Positions 7,664 to 15,024 of a stretch of DNA of 20,213 bases are shown here, in pieces (position 1 is the stretch's first letter; each line of letters opens with the position of its first letter). The stretch comes from a virus, in IMG/VR virus record IMGVR_UViG_3300030333_001155, positions 1 to 20,213 of that record, one strand, 5' to 3'. The notes beneath the pieces are model-generated. The model made no database searches, had not been told where the DNA came from, and worked only from the letters and a program-made list of their open reading frames with translations. The position numbers and the translations under genes are program-made.

Positions 7664-7697
7664 AAAAAGAAAGCAGGATGCATTATCCTGCTTTCTT
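7664..7697 (-). terminator. Intrinsic terminator after the acidic protein gene
   Basis: AAGAAAGCAGGA (7667-7678) and TCCTGCTTTCTT (7686-7697) form a perfect 12-bp stem around a 7-base loop. On the minus strand the stem runs into TTTTTATC. It lies ~50 bases past the stop of the gene at 7748-8272, so it should end that gene's transcript in whole or part. Confidence 0.8.
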
Positions 7698-7721
7698 GAA
7701 ATCGCACGTTTTAGTTCAATA

Positions 7722-7748
7722 TTCAATATCATTCGGGGGGAGAATATT
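7722..7748 (+). repeat. Intergenic G-tract/AATATT motif, copy B
   Basis: On the plus strand this reads TTCAATATCATTC, then GGGGGG, then AGAATATT. It matches copy A (840-866, minus strand) at 21 of 27 positions. It sits between the stop of the acidic protein gene and the terminator, in opposite orientation to transcription, and is preceded by a direct repeat TTCAATA TTCAATA (7715-7728). Function unknown. Confidence 0.5.
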
Positions 7749-8272
7749 CACTTATTGCGAGACATACGAACAAGTCGTCGTGCCACACGTCGTGCTACTT
7801 CATTCACAACTCTGCGTTCCATAGCCATCTCATCTTCGACCGGCTCTTCCTCAGCAGCCGCCATTGGGTCTTCCTCAGCAGCAGCCACAGGCTCTTCGGC
7901 AGGAACCTCTTCTTCGCCACCAACGGCAGCTTCCTCACCTTCACCGGGAACTCGCTCAAGGGGCACGCCAGTTTCTTCTTCAATGCCAGCAAGCACGGCA
8001 TCCACGATAGCTTCAACCTTGTCTTGTGGAATTGCACCGGCATCCATTGCAGGTTCTTCAGCAGCGGGCTCTTCAGCAGCCAGTGGGTCTTCTTCTGCGC
8101 CCACCTCGGCTTCAACACCAGCATCATCAACTGGGTCTGCTGCCTCTTCCTCTTCTTCCTCATTGAATTTTGAGAATCTATTTGAAATGAAACTCTCACC
8201 CAATGCAGGGTTGCCCGCTAGCGCGAACATTCTTCTTACCTGTGCCTCTTCAAGCAACTTCTTTTTACTCAT
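7748..8272 (-). CDS. Highly acidic Glu/Ala/Pro-rich protein with basic C-terminus; scaffold-like candidate
   Basis: The product has 174 residues. After a basic N-terminus (MSKKKLLEEAQVRRMFALAG) a long low-complexity acidic tract runs from ~38 to ~150, with repeats such as AAEEDPMAAAEEEP and EEPAAEEPAMDAG. One more ordered helix sits at DKVEAIVDAVLAGIEEETG. The end is strongly basic and helical (RRVVNEVARRVARRLVRMSRNK). This acidic-core, basic-tail arrangement is typical of phage scaffold, prohead-core or other internal virion proteins; the basic end could bind capsid subunits or DNA. It has its own 117-base leader, a good ribosome site (TAGGAGA) and a strong terminator downstream, which suggests abundant, separate expression. 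The family is not certain; I infer scaffold from composition and context, including the nearby ClpP-type protease. Confidence 0.85.
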   Translation of the reverse strand: MSKKKLLEEAQVRRMFALAGNPALGESFISNRFSKFNEEEEEEAADPVDDAGVEAEVGAEEDPLAAEEPAAEEPAMDAGAIPQDKVEAIVDAVLAGIEEETGVPLERVPGEGEEAAVGGEEEVPAEEPVAAAEEDPMAAAEEEPVEDEMAMERRVVNEVARRVARRLVRMSRNK

Positions 8273-8389
8273 GTTTTTAATCTCCTAAAACAGTTTAATT
8301 TCAGCCGCTACAGAGGCTGTATTGTGCATCACCTATTAAATAGTGCGCTGTACGGGAAACGGACTTGTGGTCGTTGTAATTTTATATCG
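8273..8389 (-). promoter_or_regulatory. Leader/promoter region of the acidic protein gene
   Basis: This 117-base gap holds no gene. On the minus strand it has TATAAAAT (8379-8386), 6 of 8 matches to the T4 late promoter TATAAATA. It also has a near-palindrome CTATTTAATAG (8333-8343) and a small hairpin CAGCC/GGCTG with an 8-base loop (8302-8319). The ribosome site follows. No sigma-70 -35/-10 pair stands out. A phage-specific late promoter is plausible but unproven. Confidence 0.4.
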
Positions 8390-8635
8390 TTATGGTGCGT
8401 AATCCTTCAATTTTCTGCGAAGCATAGGCAATAGCTTGTCCTCAATCTGACTCACTCGCACATGCGAAATACCTTCACGCTTCGCTACATCACGCAAAGT
8501 CATTGGTCCATTGTTGTCGATGGCTATGAAGGTACAATTCAAATCATCGCCATAATCAATCCAATACCGGCAAGCTGAATTTTCTTTTGGACATGGTTCA
8601 TTCCACTTCAAACACGTTTTACTACATTCTCTCAT
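8390..8635 (-). CDS. Small Cys-rich sigma-region-4-like HTH regulator
   Basis: The 81-residue product has two parts. The first half is cysteine-rich (C4, C8, C15, C22, C34) and could bind zinc. The second half, MTLRDVAKREGISHVRVSQI (residues 45-64) followed by EDKLLPMLRRKL, closely follows the sigma-70 region 4.2 helix-turn-helix that reads the -35 element. The ...R-x-S/R-Q-I-E... recognition-helix pattern is particularly telling. No other sigma regions are present, so it is either a stand-alone -35 binding factor, an appropriator of host RNA polymerase, or a repressor built on the same fold. It is translationally coupled to the upstream ribbon-helix-helix-like gene by an ATGA overlap, and lies just upstream of the acidic late-looking gene it might control. 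DNA binding is strongly suggested; the exact role is inferred. Confidence 0.85.
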   Translation of the reverse strand: MRECSKTCLKWNEPCPKENSACRYWIDYGDDLNCTFIAIDNNGPMTLRDVAKREGISHVRVSQIEDKLLPMLRRKLKDYAP

Positions 8636-8958
8636 AGGTCTGGGTGCTCCTTTTCAATCATATCAAAAATATTACTAAGTTCATCTGTCTCAAGTGAGAA
8701 AGAATTTTTTATCTTCTCTGCTGCTTCTTCTTCTTTATTAACAACCTTGCGCTGCCGCTTGCTTTGAACATCATTGCTTTCTTTATAAGAACGGAGAAAG
8801 TCTGCAAAGTATTCATCGTCCTCTATCAGCCCCGACACAACTGCACGAAAGAACGCTGCCTGTGTCAGCCCATGATATTGCAATTTCACCTTCAGAGCAA
8901 CATGCCGGTCGTCCGTGTCATAAAACACAATCTTCTTTTTATTGCCGCCGTACTCCAT
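8632..8958 (-). CDS. Ribbon-helix-helix-like DNA-binding candidate (108 aa)
   Basis: The first half has the rhythm of a ribbon-helix-helix repressor. A short strand (KKIVFYDTDD) is followed by a first helix (HVALKVKLQYHG), then a turn and second helix (LTQAAFFRAVVSGLIEDD). The second half is charged and helical (SKRQRKVVNKEEEAAEKIKN) and ends in an acidic segment. Arc/MetJ/ParG-type proteins are usually small dimeric repressors, so a regulatory role is a reasonable guess. It starts on the last base of the stop codon of the upstream IMPDH/GMPR gene (TAATG) and overlaps the sigma-like gene by four bases, so all three are co-expressed. The fold is inferred from pattern alone; I cannot name the family. 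Confidence 0.8.
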   Translation of the reverse strand: MEYGGNKKKIVFYDTDDRHVALKVKLQYHGLTQAAFFRAVVSGLIEDDEYFADFLRSYKESNDVQSKRQRKVVNKEEEAAEKIKNSFSLETDELSNIFDMIEKEHPDL

Positions 8959-10001
8959 TAGCTAACCTTTGCCACATGAGCACCGCTTTCGTTGCGACCA
9001 GCATCGGTCTGCCGGATGAACACTGCCCGTCGATGGAGTTCATCAACAGTGCGAGCACCTGAGTATGATAGACCACTGCGAATTCCACCCTCCAGCCTAA
9101 TCAAGACCTCATCCACCTTGCCCTTATACGGGATAGTGGTTGCAACACCTTCCAAACTCGACGTGCGCCCGCGCCACTCATTCTGAGCATCTGCGCTTGC
9201 CATGCCACGGTAGACCTTGCGACTCTCCCCCATTTGATTACCAAAGTTTTGAATCAATTCTCCCGGCGTTTCTGTTGTCCCTGCCAACAGGGAACCAAGC
9301 ATCACAAAATCAGCCCCTGCTGCTAGTGCCTTAACAATGTCTCCAGAATTTCTAATACCACCGTCTGCAATGATTTTAACATCACCAGCCCACTCGCTGG
9401 CTGCACACTCAAAGATTGTATGCAGTCCCGGCACCCCATGACCAGTTTGCACCCTTGTGGTGCAAATTGAACCACCGCCGATATTGCACCGAACCGAATC
9501 TGCTCCCCACTCAGCTAAAGCATTGAAGCCATCCAAAGTAGCCACATTACCAGCCATGATATGAACATCATCACCAAGGCTATCCCGCAAACTTTTAATT
9601 GCAGTTTCAACAAGAACATGATGCCCGTGAGCCACGTCAACGCACACCACTTGAACACCTTCCCCACATAAAGCGATGGCTCTGTCAAGATAATCTCCAG
9701 TGACGCCAACTGCTGCGCCAACATTTTTTGCCCCAACCTCAAACGCCTTCTCAGCTTGTGCCGCCTGCTGTTCAATAGAGTTGTAGCGATGAATGATGCC
9801 GATGCCGCCAGCTTCATCCATCGAACGACACATGCTCCACTCCGTCACAGTGTCCATTGGGCTGGAGATAACTGGTAGGCTTAGTCGCATATTAGATAGG
9901 GTGCCGCCAATGTCAATCTGCCGCCTTGACTCAATATCGCTATACTGTGGCACCAGCAGCACATCGTCGTAGGTAAGCACTTCTTTAATCCTGTTGTTCA
10001 T
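8958..10001 (-). CDS. IMP dehydrogenase / GMP reductase family enzyme without CBS domains
   Basis: This TIM-barrel NAD(P)-dependent enzyme interconverts IMP with XMP (IMPDH) or GMP (GMPR). The N-terminus [15 protein letters not shown] and MDTVTE...[15 protein letters not shown] is IMPDH-like. The catalytic loop [11 protein letters not shown] contains the active cysteine, and [22 protein letters not shown] is the phosphate-binding segment. No CBS pair is inserted after the second motif. From [10 protein letters not shown] to IPYKGKV the segment is short, lacking the long mobile flap of IMPDH and resembling GMPR, as does [13 protein letters not shown] therefore slightly favour GMP reductase, but IMPDH is possible. 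Two starts exist: ATG 10001, chosen because it matches family N-termini and has GAGG 12 bases upstream, or ATG 10019, adding six residues. It overlaps the zinc-ribbon gene upstream. It would reshape purine pools during infection. Confidence 0.93.
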   Translation of the reverse strand: MNNRIKEVLTYDDVLLVPQYSDIESRRQIDIGGTLSNMRLSLPVISSPMDTVTEWSMCRSMDEAGGIGIIHRYNSIEQQAAQAEKAFEVGAKNVGAAVGVTGDYLDRAIALCGEGVQVVCVDVAHGHHVLVETAIKSLRDSLGDDVHIMAGNVATLDGFNALAEWGADSVRCNIGGGSICTTRVQTGHGVPGLHTIFECAASEWAGDVKIIADGGIRNSGDIVKALAAGADFVMLGSLLAGTTETPGELIQNFGNQMGESRKVYRGMASADAQNEWRGRTSSLEGVATTIPYKGKVDEVLIRLEGGIRSGLSYSGARTVDELHRRAVFIRQTDAGRNESGAHVAKVS

Positions 10002-10275
10002 TTTTTTCTTTTTCCTCATAATAATTTTTGACGACCGATGTTGCAGTTTGCCAGCATGTCGGACAATATAAATTTACTTTCTTTTCAGCTTCTTTCACAA
10101 CCACCGTCCAAGTCTTGACCATCTCTTTATCGTTCTTATCGAACGGAGCGGTACAAGCCAAGCACTCATCAGGCAGTCGCGAAAACATATTCATCTTCTT
10201 TGCAACTTCTTTTTTTAACTGCTTCTCTTCCTTCTTCGCTCTGTTGCGCTCCATACGGCGCTTCATGCTACCCAT
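9985..10275 (-). CDS. Small zinc-ribbon-like protein (two CxxC motifs)
   Basis: This encodes about 96 residues from the ATG at 10273-10275, with a GGGGG site just upstream; ATGs at 10278, 10281 and 10266 are alternatives. The N-terminal ~28 residues are very basic and helical (KRRMERNRAKKEEKQLKKE). Then come C38-x2-C41 (DECLACTAPFDKND) and C71-x2-C74 (LYCPTCW), a four-cysteine zinc-binding pattern separated by a strand-rich linker (TWTVVVKEAEKKVNLY). The charged tail [10 protein letters not shown] is disordered. Such proteins in phages often bind nucleic acid or transcription machinery, but no function is shown. The start overlaps the dUTPase stop region and the end overlaps the IMPDH/GMPR start, so the three are translationally linked. 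Confidence 0.82.
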   Translation of the reverse strand: MGSMKRRMERNRAKKEEKQLKKEVAKKMNMFSRLPDECLACTAPFDKNDKEMVKTWTVVVKEAEKKVNLYCPTCWQTATSVVKNYYEEKEKNEQQD

Positions 10276-10786
10276 CATCATCCCCCAGAAGAGGGATATG
10301 CATCTTACGACCGTTTCGCCTCGGGTCATCGGTGGAGCCAAGCGCACCATCACCGCGCCCACTCATCGTGATAGGATACCACTCGTATAAATTGTCCTGC
10401 CGTGTTTCAACTGCACGGAAATGGACCACGGGAACCAAGACCAATTGTGCTATCTTATCGTAACGCTCAATCACTTGGTCTGCATTGCCCACATTGTGAA
10501 GGTTGATAAACACCTCACCGTTGTAGCCGCTGTCAATCACGCACGCACCAACAAGTAGCCCACGTTTAGCAGCTATACTAGAGCGGTTCTTGACCTCAAG
10601 CATGTAGCCGTGCGGTACACCAAATTTTAATCCAGTCTCCAACACGGCTGATTGCCCCGAGTGGATAACCTTCATGTTGACTGCACCGTCGTCTGGATTC
10701 CAATACACGTCCAAGCCTGCATCAGATGGATTTGCTCGCTCGGGAGGGCGTGCATCACGACGTAATCGCACATACTCTAACATCAT
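10268..10786 (-). CDS. dut: dUTP diphosphatase (trimeric dUTPase)
   Basis: The enzyme hydrolyses dUTP to dUMP and pyrophosphate, keeping uracil out of DNA and supplying dUMP for thymidylate. All five trimeric dUTPase motifs are visible in 172 residues. Motif 1 is SDAGLDVY (D22-D26), motif 2 is VKNRSSIAAKRG, motif 3 is VIDSGYNGEV with the catalytic Asp, motif 4 is RYDKIAQLVLVP, and motif 5 is GRGDGALGSTD, the C-terminal lid. Motif 2 has Asn before RSS instead of the common Gly. A ~15-residue tail follows motif 5. The gene starts within the stop of the upstream gene (ATGATG overlap). With the class II ribonucleotide reductase and IMPDH/GMPR enzyme it forms the nucleotide-metabolism set of this phage. 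Confidence 0.96.
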   Translation of the reverse strand: MMLEYVRLRRDARPPERANPSDAGLDVYWNPDDGAVNMKVIHSGQSAVLETGLKFGVPHGYMLEVKNRSSIAAKRGLLVGACVIDSGYNGEVFINLHNVGNADQVIERYDKIAQLVLVPVVHFRAVETRQDNLYEWYPITMSGRGDGALGSTDDPRRNGRKMHIPLLGDDDG

Positions 10787-11103
10787 GCTTCACCGCCTTC
10801 ATCTCCATTATCGCCGTCGTCGTCGTTGGCGGTTGGCTGCTGCATAGCACGAATAACTTTAGCTGCATTCTCCAACGAATCAGCAAATTGTGCCGCAGCC
10901 TTATTTATTTCCTCCTGAGAGGGCGGCTTGAACAACTCACTAAATGCCTCAAACACTTTTGTAAAGTCGTCCTGCCTCGCTTGTTGTTGCTGCTTCTGCT
11001 TTTCTTCTTGTGCTTCCTTTTGCTTATTCAACTCGTCCATCGCTTTCCTGAAGGCTTCAAAGTTAAAAACATTGCCGCCGTCATTACCGTTATCTTTGCC
11101 CAT
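10783..11103 (-). CDS. Hypothetical coiled-coil protein, 106 aa
   Basis: The product is low in complexity at both ends: an Asp/Gly/Asn-rich start (GKDNGNDGGNVFNF) and an Asp/Gly-rich end (DDDGDNGDEGGEA). Between them a helical region contains a Gln/Lys/Glu tract (EAQEEKQKQQQQARQ) and FTKVFEAFSELF. It is probably a coiled coil with disordered ends and no enzymatic motif. AGGAGAA precedes the ATG, and it overlaps the dUTPase start by four bases. Position between the polymerase and dUTPase hints at a replication-associated protein, but nothing in the sequence shows that. Confidence 0.75.
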   Translation of the reverse strand: MGKDNGNDGGNVFNFEAFRKAMDELNKQKEAQEEKQKQQQQARQDDFTKVFEAFSELFKPPSQEEINKAAAQFADSLENAAKVIRAMQQPTANDDDGDNGDEGGEA

Positions 11104-11104
11104 T

Positions 11105-11329
11105 TTAAGCTTCTCCTGTTTCTGTATTACTTAAAGGTGTATTTTTTAGATGCTCTACCATGCCCTTCTCGATTGCTCTGCCCATTGCTTCCTGCATTGC
11201 CTCATATTCTGCAATCAAAAAATCCAACATCGCAACCTCATCTTGTAACACCTCAACCAACTTAATCAATTCTTCTTTTGACTTGCATTCAAGCATCTCT
11301 CTCGTATAGTTTTGTTTTTCTTTACTCAT
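11105..11329 (-). CDS. Small helical protein, 74 aa, unknown function
   Basis: The start is the ATG at 11327-11329, with GGAGA just upstream overlapping the dnaE stop; an earlier in-frame start at 11395 would lie wholly inside dnaE and is unlikely. The protein is nearly all helix (EMLECKSKEELIKLVEVLQD, then DFLIAEYEAMQEAMGRAIEKG), suggesting a small coiled-coil dimer or an adaptor. It follows dnaE by 7 bases, so it should be made with the polymerase. An accessory factor for DnaE is conceivable but unsupported. Confidence 0.75.
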   Translation of the reverse strand: MSKEKQNYTREMLECKSKEELIKLVEVLQDEVAMLDFLIAEYEAMQEAMGRAIEKGMVEHLKNTPLSNTETGEA

Positions 11330-11336
11330 ATTTCTC

Positions 11337-14300
11337 CTATGCCAAAAGACGGAAATTGTGCCGAACGCTTCTTGAACTAAAACCCCACTGCTCACTATAG
11401 TCTAACTTAGCCATGTACGGTCTGTTAAGGTGAATTTTATCTACACCCTTTCTAACGCCCCAACACTTTATACTATTGATTGTGCTTGTGGAGTCGATGA
11501 CTTTAACAATCCAGTAATCTTTCCCATTCTTGGTCTTTTTCTCAATGACTTCTCTCGGAATAAACCACGACACAAGCAAATCTGGGTCAAAATCTCCGAG
11601 TGGGGGAATTCCATGTGCGTCAAGCTTATCCAAAACGTCACCAGTAATTACCAACTCAAAAGGAAAGATGCCAGTTAAATCGACCTGATACTCAATCATT
11701 TCTTCATCGGTAAAATCACCTTCTGGTGCATACAACTCAATATTCTCGCCAAACTTCTTCTTAGTCTTTGCTCGGTCTACAGCGACAGCAGACCAAAAGT
11801 GCTTCCGACCACTAAACCGCTCATCCATCAGACTATTCAATGCTTGGCTGCGAACCAGAACGTCCAACGCCTTCTTGTTCAGCTTAGAATACACCACGTC
11901 CTCATTAAACAAGAAATGTTCGATATTCTCAAACGGGCGATTGTTAAGAATCTGGTCGATAGCTGCGTCACCAAGACCCTTAACAGATGAGAAGGGTTGG
12001 ACCAAGCGACCATCATCAGCAATCTGCCAATCACGGTCAGACAAGTTGATATCAATTGGTGCTATCTCAAAGCCCATCTTCTTAGCCGCATTGATAGCAC
12101 GCTCCTTGCGCGACTCTGGCTCTTTATCTAAGAACGCTGCAATCCACTCGGCAGGATAATAATGGAATAGCCATGCACACTGATAAGACAGAATACTGTA
12201 CGAGACTGCATGTGACTTGTTGAAGCCGTAGCCTGAGAAGAACTCAAATGTCTCCCACAGCTTTTCGGAGTCACGAACTGTGATGCCCTTCTCCGAGCAC
12301 CCGTCAATGAATTTAACGCGCAATTTATTTTTAATGCCGCCCTTGCCTGTACCCTTCTTGGTCAAGACCTTCCGAAGCATGTTACCTTCGTCCAGTGTCA
12401 AGCCGCCCAGCTTGTGGGCAAGCAAAGCAATCTGCTCCTGAAAAATAAGGAACCCAAATGTCTCTTCGGTGACCTCCTTGACTGTCTCATTCAGATACTT
12501 GATAGCACTAGGGTTAGATTTTGCTTCAACATAATTTCTATCAACCTTTGCTGACAGAGGACCGGGACGGAAGATGGAGGTAATAGCAGAAATATCAATA
12601 ATACTTCTCGGCTTTGCGTTCACACAGAACGTCTGTGCTCCCGGCTCAGTGAACTGGAAGATGCCTGCCCATCGACCCTTATGAAAAACATTTTCATAAA
12701 CTTCTTGGTCGTCAAAATCAATTACATCAGGATGAAGCTTGTCGTCATAAAATTTGCGAACATCTGCAAAGCTTGGCTCCGCATTGTTATAGTGACGACG
12801 GAGAACATTCTTAATACAATTGTCCATCATCCGCAGTGAAGCAAGCCCAAGAATATCAAACTTAATGAACCCCATGGGCTCCAAGTGCCTGACGTTCTGA
12901 CCCTCGGACCACGGAGCCTGCTTGACGCCACCGCTCGTAATCAGCGGCATGTACTTGTCCAAATCCTCCGCGATGACAACACCACCTGCATGTCTGGAGC
13001 ATGAGCGCACCTGACCATAAAGAGCCTCAACGTGCGTCTTAACGTGGGGGTACTTGCGAAGGAAAGACTGCAATGATTCAGAGAACTCCATAACCTCTTC
13101 AAAGGTCGGAGCATATACGCCAGCAGTGATACCGTGCTTACGCTTGGCTTTGGGTGTAGCCTCATGGAGCATACGCCCGGTCACCGCATTCACCTCGACA
13201 AACGGAATTTGATAAAATTTGGAGATATCCTTGATTAGCGAACGCAACTGAAGCGTATTCCAATTGGAGATTGGAACAACAGTATTCTCACCCCACTCAT
13301 CAGCCAGACGCTCTTTCAACTCCATCGGCTCCGCAACATCATAATCAATATCGGGGTAATCCTTGGCATCAGAGCGCATGAAGCGGCTGAACAGCAGCCC
13401 ATACTTAATTGGGTCAACCTGTGTAATGTCCAAGACGTATGACACCAGCGAGCCAGCCGCAGAGCCGCGACCGGGACCAACCAATTGTGTCTCGACCGCC
13501 TTATCAGCCACAGCTTTCATTGTCAAGAAATACTTGCTGAACCCTCGACTGTCGATAACCTCTAATTCACGCTTCAGCCGGTCAATATACTCTTGACTAC
13601 CTGCAAGGTTCTTGGAGCGCAATCCATCAAGCGACATGGCAACCAAAGCCTGTGTTGCTGTCTTGCCCTCTGGTACTACAAAGTCAGGAAGGCGCACGGT
13701 GTTATCCGGCAGGAAGTCATCAATAAGCTTTGTTGCAATGTGGTGAGTCTCTGTGATACTATCTAACACAAGCTTGTCATCATATACAACGTCACATTCG
13801 GCTGCATAGTTTAGATACGATTCCCACATCTGGTCACCGTTCTTGGGATACAACTCATAGCCGACCTCATCCAAGCCAGCAGGCAACTCAGATGGAACCT
13901 CATCCTTGCGCCCGAGCCAGCCCAGCTTCTTGTAGAGAATCCGGTCTTTCCATGCATCAGGGTTGGGATAATGACTATCGGCTGTTGAAATCAGCTTGAT
14001 GCCGAACTCTTTGTGCATCTGAATAACATATTGATTGAGCACATGCTGCTCTGGAATGTTATTCCACTGAAGTTCTCCATACCACCTGTCGCCAAAGATT
14101 TTTTGCATCTGGCGGGTCGTTTCACGCATTTCTTCCAATACGCCGTCTTCATCAAATCCTGTGCGATTGCCGTCATCGTCATACACCGCGTTTCGCCACA
14201 TGCACCCGGCATAAGCCCCACCAAGGCAAGCAGAAGCAGCAATAACGCCCTCAGAGTGCTTGGCAAGCAACTCATAATCAACGCGGGGGAAGCGGTAATA

Positions 14301-14774
14301 ATTATCGCCCGAAAACGACTCAGACACCATCTTAAAGATGTTGTTCAAGCCTGTCTGGTTCTGAGCCAGAAGAATAAGGTGGTTGCGGCGATTGACCAAG
14401 CCCTTGAAGTGTCGCTGCTCATCTTCGACAACCGCACCACCAGTGCTGCCGTCCTTCAGCGCAGAAGCGTTCTTCTTGACCTTCTTGGCTTCTTCGTAAT
14501 CGCCCTTCCACCCCTCGATTGATGGATGGAAATATGCCTCGACGCCATAAATCGGCTTGAACTCTTTGCCTTCCGCTCGCATTTTCTTGGTATGCAACAC
14601 CTGATAGGCAAGCCCGTTGCAATTGCCGTGGTCGGTGAGTGCGAGTGCATCCATGCCGTTGGCATAAGCGTACTCCATGTGCTCTTGGGGGTAGCCAAGG
14701 GCATCAAACGGAGAGCCCGCTACGGAATGAGCATGAAGCCCCACAAACGGAATAGATGATTCATTTCGACTCAC
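11337..14774 (-). CDS. dnaE: DNA polymerase III alpha subunit (DnaE type, family C) with intact PHP domain
   Basis: This is a family C replicative polymerase of 1145 residues, against 1160 for E. coli DnaE. Residues 1-~275 form a PHP domain retaining all nine metal-ligand positions: H14, H16, D24, H49, E79, H132, C183, D266, H268. That suggests a working proofreading exonuclease. The palm has VGPGRGSAAGS (432-442), PDIDYD with catalytic D475 and D477, HAGGVVIA (595-602), and KFDILGL with the third catalytic Asp, D640. SIFRPGPL, FQEQIALLAH, YGFNKSHAVSY and PAEWIAAF continue the fingers. After a helix-hairpin-helix region the protein ends soon after an OB-like segment; I see neither an obvious clamp motif nor a tau-binding tail. 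The start is GTG with AAGGAGG six bases upstream, overlapping the previous gene by 14 bases. No separate exonuclease subunit is in the window. Confidence 0.97.
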   Translation of the reverse strand: MSRNESSIPFVGLHAHSVAGSPFDALGYPQEHMEYAYANGMDALALTDHGNCNGLAYQVLHTKKMRAEGKEFKPIYGVEAYFHPSIEGWKGDYEEAKKVKKNASALKDGSTGGAVVEDEQRHFKGLVNRRNHLILLAQNQTGLNNIFKMVSESFSGDNYYRFPRVDYELLAKHSEGVIAASACLGGAYAGCMWRNAVYDDDGNRTGFDEDGVLEEMRETTRQMQKIFGDRWYGELQWNNIPEQHVLNQYVIQMHKEFGIKLISTADSHYPNPDAWKDRILYKKLGWLGRKDEVPSELPAGLDEVGYELYPKNGDQMWESYLNYAAECDVVYDDKLVLDSITETHHIATKLIDDFLPDNTVRLPDFVVPEGKTATQALVAMSLDGLRSKNLAGSQEYIDRLKRELEVIDSRGFSKYFLTMKAVADKAVETQLVGPGRGSAAGSLVSYVLDITQVDPIKYGLLFSRFMRSDAKDYPDIDYDVAEPMELKERLADEWGENTVVPISNWNTLQLRSLIKDISKFYQIPFVEVNAVTGRMLHEATPKAKRKHGITAGVYAPTFEEVMEFSESLQSFLRKYPHVKTHVEALYGQVRSCSRHAGGVVIAEDLDKYMPLITSGGVKQAPWSEGQNVRHLEPMGFIKFDILGLASLRMMDNCIKNVLRRHYNNAEPSFADVRKFYDDKLHPDVIDFDDQEVYENVFHKGRWAGIFQFTEPGAQTFCVNAKPRSIIDISAITSIFRPGPLSAKVDRNYVEAKSNPSAIKYLNETVKEVTEETFGFLIFQEQIALLAHKLGGLTLDEGNMLRKVLTKKGTGKGGIKNKLRVKFIDGCSEKGITVRDSEKLWETFEFFSGYGFNKSHAVSYSILSYQCAWLFHYYPAEWIAAFLDKEPESRKERAINAAKKMGFEIAPIDINLSDRDWQIADDGRLVQPFSSVKGLGDAAIDQILNNRPFENIEHFLFNEDVVYSKLNKKALDVLVRSQALNSLMDERFSGRKHFWSAVAVDRAKTKKKFGENIELYAPEGDFTDEEMIEYQVDLTGIFPFELVITGDVLDKLDAHGIPPLGDFDPDLLVSWFIPREVIEKKTKNGKDYWIVKVIDSTSTINSIKCWGVRKGVDKIHLNRPYMAKLDYSEQWGFSSRSVRHNFRLLA

Positions 14775-15024
14775 TCAAGCCCTCCTTTGTCCTAATTCGG
14801 ACTTCCACTGCATTCAAAATCTCTTTAGCCTCTGCAATCAACTCTTGAGCAACTGCGATATCATCTATATTATCACAATTATCAGATTTGTCAAGCAAAA
14901 TTACAAATTCTTCCAAAAAAGTTATTAAGCTGTTGTCGAGTTCATAAAATCGCGTCGGCAACTCCGCAATATCTTTACAAGCATACGAAACCTCGTCGTA
15001 TGCTCTTTCAATTGGATTCCTCAC
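14761..15024 (-). CDS. Small helical protein preceding dnaE (87 aa), unknown function
   Basis: This encodes 87 residues from a GTG start at 15022-15024 with GGGAGG five bases upstream. The protein is helical and acidic in the middle (LDKSDNCDNIDDIAVAQELI) and ends with a basic-to-polar tail. No motif is recognised. It overlaps the upstream putative nucleotidyltransferase gene by 17 bases and the dnaE start by 14 bases, so translation of all three is linked. Its coding sequence also carries one promoter-like pair (14867-14894). Confidence 0.7.
   Translation of the reverse strand: MRNPIERAYDEVSYACKDIAELPTRFYELDNSLITFLEEFVILLDKSDNCDNIDDIAVAQELIAEAKEILNAVEVRIRTKEGLSESK
14781..14787 (-). promoter_or_regulatory. 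Consensus ribosome site fixing the GTG start of dnaE
   Basis: AAGGAGG lies six bases before the GTG at 14774, inside the end of the preceding gene. No in-frame ATG is close, so this sets the dnaE start. Confidence 0.75.
14867..14894 (-). promoter_or_regulatory. Intragenic sigma-70-like promoter candidate before dnaE
   Basis: The minus strand reads TTGACA (14889-14894), a 16-base spacer, and TAATAT (14867-14872), followed by AGAT. It lies inside the 87-residue gene and ~85 bases before the dnaE start. The -35 is perfect and the -10 is 4 of 6. The AT-rich setting makes chance possible. Confidence 0.4.

Noticed and set aside
7755-8288. Long plus-strand reading frame opposite the acidic gene
   Set aside because: It is a Ser/Ala/Thr-rich low-complexity mirror of the Glu/Ala codons on the other strand, with no ribosome site or neighbours on that strand.
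10276-10362. Upstream extension of the zinc-ribbon gene
   Set aside because: The added residues fall inside the dUTPase motif 5 coding region and lack a ribosome site; a GGGGG site favours the ATG cluster at 10273-10281.
11330-11395. Upstream extension of the small gene at 11105-11329
   Set aside because: It would overlap dnaE by ~60 bases, while the ATG at 11329 has a proper ribosome site next to the dnaE stop.
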